Source: Actinomycetota bacterium (GTDB lineage Bacteria > Actinomycetota > Thermoleophilia > Gaiellales > Gaiellaceae). Taken from it: a DNA stretch of 64,000 nucleotides. The translations under genes and the position numbers were made by a program. The stretch lies in assembly GCA_013816245.1 (NCBI GenBank), contig JACDEU010000003.1:1-64000 (forward strand), read 5' to 3'. How positions within the stretch are numbered: position 1 is the stretch's first letter; the number at the start of each line of letters is the position of its first letter. Below are positions 61,901-64,000 of this stretch, one piece after another. Below the pieces are notes generated by a model. The model had not been told where the DNA came from and made no database searches. It was given only the letters and a program-made list of their open reading frames with translations.

Positions 61901-62914
61901 ATGAGGATCCATGACCGGCTCGACGAGCTTTACGCGATCGGCGGCGGCGTCGGCGCGAACCGAGTCGCCGGTACCTCCGGGGAGGATCGCGCGCACGAGC
62001 TCGCTGCGCAGTGGCTGGAGGAGGCCGGCCTCGCGGTCGAGGTGGACAGCGCCGGAAACCTCATCGGGCGCAGCGCCGAAACGAGCGTCTGGACCGGCTC
62101 CCATCTCGACTCCGTCCCCTTCGGCGGGAAGTTCGACGGCGCCCTCGGCGTGGTCGCGGCGATCGAGGCGGTGGAGCGAGTAGGCCGAGGCGTCGTGGTC
62201 GTCTTCCGAGACGAGGAGCGTGGCTGTGTCGGGAGCACTGCCTTCGCCGACCGCGAGCTACTGCCCGAATGCTTCCTGGAGGTGCACATCGAGCAGGGAC
62301 CGGTTCTGGAGCGGGCCTCTGCACCGCTCGGTCTCGCGATGGGGATCGTCGGGATCGTGCGCGGCGAGCGGACGTTCGAGGGGCGGGCAGGCCACGCGGG
62401 CACGGTCCCCATGCTGGGCCGCGAGGACGCCCTCGTCGCTGCCGCCGAGTACGTCCTCCGCGCTCGTGCCGCGGCGATCCCGATCGAGGGCGCGGTCGCG
62501 ACCGTCGGCCAGCTCGACGTCGAGCCCGGCGCCGTGAACGTGATCCCCGGCCGGGTTCGGGTCTCCGTCGACGCACGCGCGCCGGACCGCGAACGACTCG
62601 ACCGCCTGGTCGCCGAGCTCGAGCTCGAGGCCGACTTCCGCATGGAGCCGGTCCCGATGGCGGAGCGGCCGATGGCCGCCTTCCGCGCAGAGCTGCAAGA
62701 GCGCGGCCTCCCGGTGGTCGAGCTTCCGTCCGGAGCCGGTCACGACGCCTCGGTCCTGGCCGCTGCAGGGGTCCCGACGGCCATGCTTTTCGTGCGCAGC
62801 CTGAACGGCGGGATCAGCCATTCGCCTCAGGAGGAGTCGGCGCCCGAGGACGTCGAGCTGGCCCTCGAGGTGCTCGCCGGCGCGATCGGCAGGCTCGCCG
62901 AGGGGGCGGGCTAG
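61901..62914 (+). CDS. M20-family amidohydrolase (hydantoinase/carbamoylase type)
   Basis: 337 aa, somewhat shorter than the usual 400. Zinc-site motifs: TGSHLDSVPFGGKFDGALGV, FRDEERGCVGSTAFADREL (DEER for the E-E pair), FLEVHIEQGPVLE, GRAGHAGTVPMLGREDAL, and the late LPSGAGHDASVLAAAGVPTA plus NGGISHSPQEES. N-carbamoyl-amino-acid or allantoate/ureidoglycolate hydrolase activity is likely. GAGGAGGG lies about 11 bases before ATG 61901. The next gene is a BMP-type binding protein, consistent with nucleoside or purine salvage. Confidence 0.87.
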   Translation: MRIHDRLDELYAIGGGVGANRVAGTSGEDRAHELAAQWLEEAGLAVEVDSAGNLIGRSAETSVWTGSHLDSVPFGGKFDGALGVVAAIEAVERVGRGVVVVFRDEERGCVGSTAFADRELLPECFLEVHIEQGPVLERASAPLGLAMGIVGIVRGERTFEGRAGHAGTVPMLGREDALVAAAEYVLRARAAAIPIEGAVATVGQLDVEPGAVNVIPGRVRVSVDARAPDRERLDRLVAELELEADFRMEPVPMAERPMAAFRAELQERGLPVVELPSGAGHDASVLAAAGVPTAMLFVRSLNGGISHSPQEESAPEDVELALEVLAGAIGRLAEGAG

Positions 62915-62979
62915 GCATCGCCCGCCGGTGGGACTAGAGTCGCCAGCGCACGGTCGTTCGGCACAGGAGAGAGGAGAAC

Positions 62980-64000
62980 ATGAAAAAACGCAGGTTCGCC
63001 CTCGGGCTGCCGTTCGTGCTCGCCGCAGCGTTGATTCTCGCGCTCGGCGTCTCGAACGGCTCGGCGAGGACGCAGAAGCACTCTGCGGCGATCAAGGCCG
63101 CGTGGATCTACGTCGGCCCGCACAACGACGGCGGGTGGTCGCAGTCTCACGACAAGGGACGTCTGTACGTCCAGAGCAAACTCGGCTCTGACGTCCAGAC
63201 GACGTTCAAGGAAAACGTTCCGGAAGGACCGCAGGTGGCGCAGGTCATCGAGGGTCTCATCCGAGATGGCAACAAGATCATCTTCGCGACATCGTTCGGG
63301 TTCCAGGGCGCGATGGTTGCAGCCGCGAAGAAACATCCGGACGTAAAGTTCGAAATGGCGACCGGCACGGCGCAGTCGAAGAACATGGCGGAGTATTTCG
63401 GGGCCGGCGAGGACGCCATCTACCTCTCGGGCATGGCGGCGGGTGCCGCGACGAAGAAGGGCGTGATCGGTTACGTCGTCCCCTTCGCGATCCCCGAGGT
63501 CATCCGGCACGCGAACGCTTTCGCACTCGGCGCGCAGGCGATGCATCCCGGGGTCAAGGTGAGACTGATCTGGACGAACTCGTGGTTCTCACCCGACAAG
63601 GAGACGCAGGCGGCTCAGAGTCTCCACACGGCCGGCTCGGACGTGCTGGGGCAGAACGTCGACAGCCCGGCGGCAGGTCAGTACGCCGAGAAGAAGGGCA
63701 TTCCGTGGGTCGGCTACGACTCGGACGCGCGCAAGTTCGCGCCCAAGCAGTGGCTCACTGCGGCGATCTACAACTGGGGCCCGTACTACCTGCGGAAGAC
63801 GAAGGCCGCGATGGGCGGGACCTGGAAGACCAACTTCTATTACGGCAACCTCAAGGACAAGATGGTCGGTCTGGCGCCGTACGGGCCGAAGGTGACGGCG
63901 AAGACGAAGAAGGCGATCGCGACGAAGCGGGCTGCTCTGATCAAGGGTACGTTCTATGAATTCGCGGGACCGCTGTACGACCAGAAGGGCAAGCTGAGAG
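62980..64000 (+). CDS. BMP-family ABC transporter substrate-binding protein (3' end outside window)
   Basis: First 340 codons; the frame is open to the window end. ATG 62980 with GAGGAGAAC upstream. Signal peptide MKKRRFALGLPFVLAAALIL without a lipobox cysteine, unlike PnrA-type lipoproteins. Mature motifs: AAWIYVGPHNDGGWSQSHDK, GLIRDGNKIIFATSFGFQGA, MAEYFGAGEDAIYLSGMAAG, GVIGYVVPFAIPEVIRHANA, and GYDSDARKFAPKQWLTAAIY. BMP proteins bind nucleosides or similar for an ABC importer; the permease genes would lie to the right. Confidence 0.88.
   Translation, partial: MKKRRFALGLPFVLAAALILALGVSNGSARTQKHSAAIKAAWIYVGPHNDGGWSQSHDKGRLYVQSKLGSDVQTTFKENVPEGPQVAQVIEGLIRDGNKIIFATSFGFQGAMVAAAKKHPDVKFEMATGTAQSKNMAEYFGAGEDAIYLSGMAAGAATKKGVIGYVVPFAIPEVIRHANAFALGAQAMHPGVKVRLIWTNSWFSPDKETQAAQSLHTAGSDVLGQNVDSPAAGQYAEKKGIPWVGYDSDARKFAPKQWLTAAIYNWGPYYLRKTKAAMGGTWKTNFYYGNLKDKMVGLAPYGPKVTAKTKKAIATKRAALIKGTFYEFAGPLYDQKGKLR

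Overview
The window is about 64 kb of GC-rich (visibly about two-thirds G+C), gene-dense bacterial chromosome. I infer an uncultured actinobacterium, most likely of the Thermoleophilia (Gaiella/Solirubrobacter side). The basis is codon usage, a contiguous nuoA-N operon, a futalosine-pathway gene (mqnD), a groES-groEL pair under a CIRCE operator, YgfZ, MmpL and DUF1015/DUF1028 genes, and many leaderless genes with TAnnnT -10 boxes. There are no phage genes, transposases, integrases or CRISPR arrays. This placement was not tested by any search.

Layout. 1-2.1 kb: end of ychF, a 16-codon cysteine-rich micro-ORF divergent from arsR-arsC, and a DMT exporter. 2.1-7.4 kb: YhaM-like exonuclease, then an overlapping operon DUF1015 - inositol-phosphatase-like - DUF72 (frameshifted) - LigD-type polymerase - mrp. 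7.4-13.8 kb: cupin, small malate/lactate dehydrogenase-like protein, polysaccharide deacetylase, DUF1028, metallo-hydrolase, MmpL transporter. 13.8-28 kb: a cyclase remnant and the complete minus-strand complex I operon nuoA-N. 28-32.6 kb: A-type Fe-S carrier, ferredoxin-NADP reductase, P1 peptidase, fumarase. 32.6-36.9 kb: secreted proteins, including a trypsin-like protease between two paralogous small secreted proteins, one of them frameshifted. 36.9-42.5 kb: lipA, lipB and a branched-chain/pyruvate-type 2-oxoacid dehydrogenase (E2, E1beta, E1alpha). 42.5-47.6 kb: LOR protein, a partly duplicated zinc-ribbon locus, ASCH, LapA-like, Nudix, groES-groEL. 47.6-53 kb: two secreted BNR-type proteins, a sulfite-oxidase-like protein plus the remnant of a second copy, YgfZ, tRNA-Arg(GCG). 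53-64 kb: DUF421, DUF6766, ornithine cyclodeaminase-like, DtxR-type regulator, mqnD, thiolase, GT-C-like membrane protein, aldehyde dehydrogenase, M20 amidohydrolase, and the start of a BMP-type binding protein.

How it fits together. Central energy metabolism dominates: the dehydrogenase complex with its lipoylation enzymes makes acyl-CoA and NADH, fumarase serves the TCA cycle, complex I oxidises NADH, and MqnD feeds menaquinone synthesis. The Fe-S carriers (ErpA-like, Mrp, YgfZ) can supply the clusters these enzymes need.

The most striking patterns are architectural. Six head-to-head gene pairs have start codons only 18-25 bp apart and share overlapping face-to-face -10 boxes, which looks like minimal bidirectional leaderless promoters. 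Six tail-to-tail pairs share one CTAG in which TAG stops both genes. Palindromic REP-like elements sit directly after stop codons and in the only two gaps of the nuo operon. Two micro-ORFs have start signals and junctions that fit these rules. Several small accessory genes are broken (DUF72, cyclase, DUF6941, a short peptide gene, a secreted protein) while the large core genes are intact.
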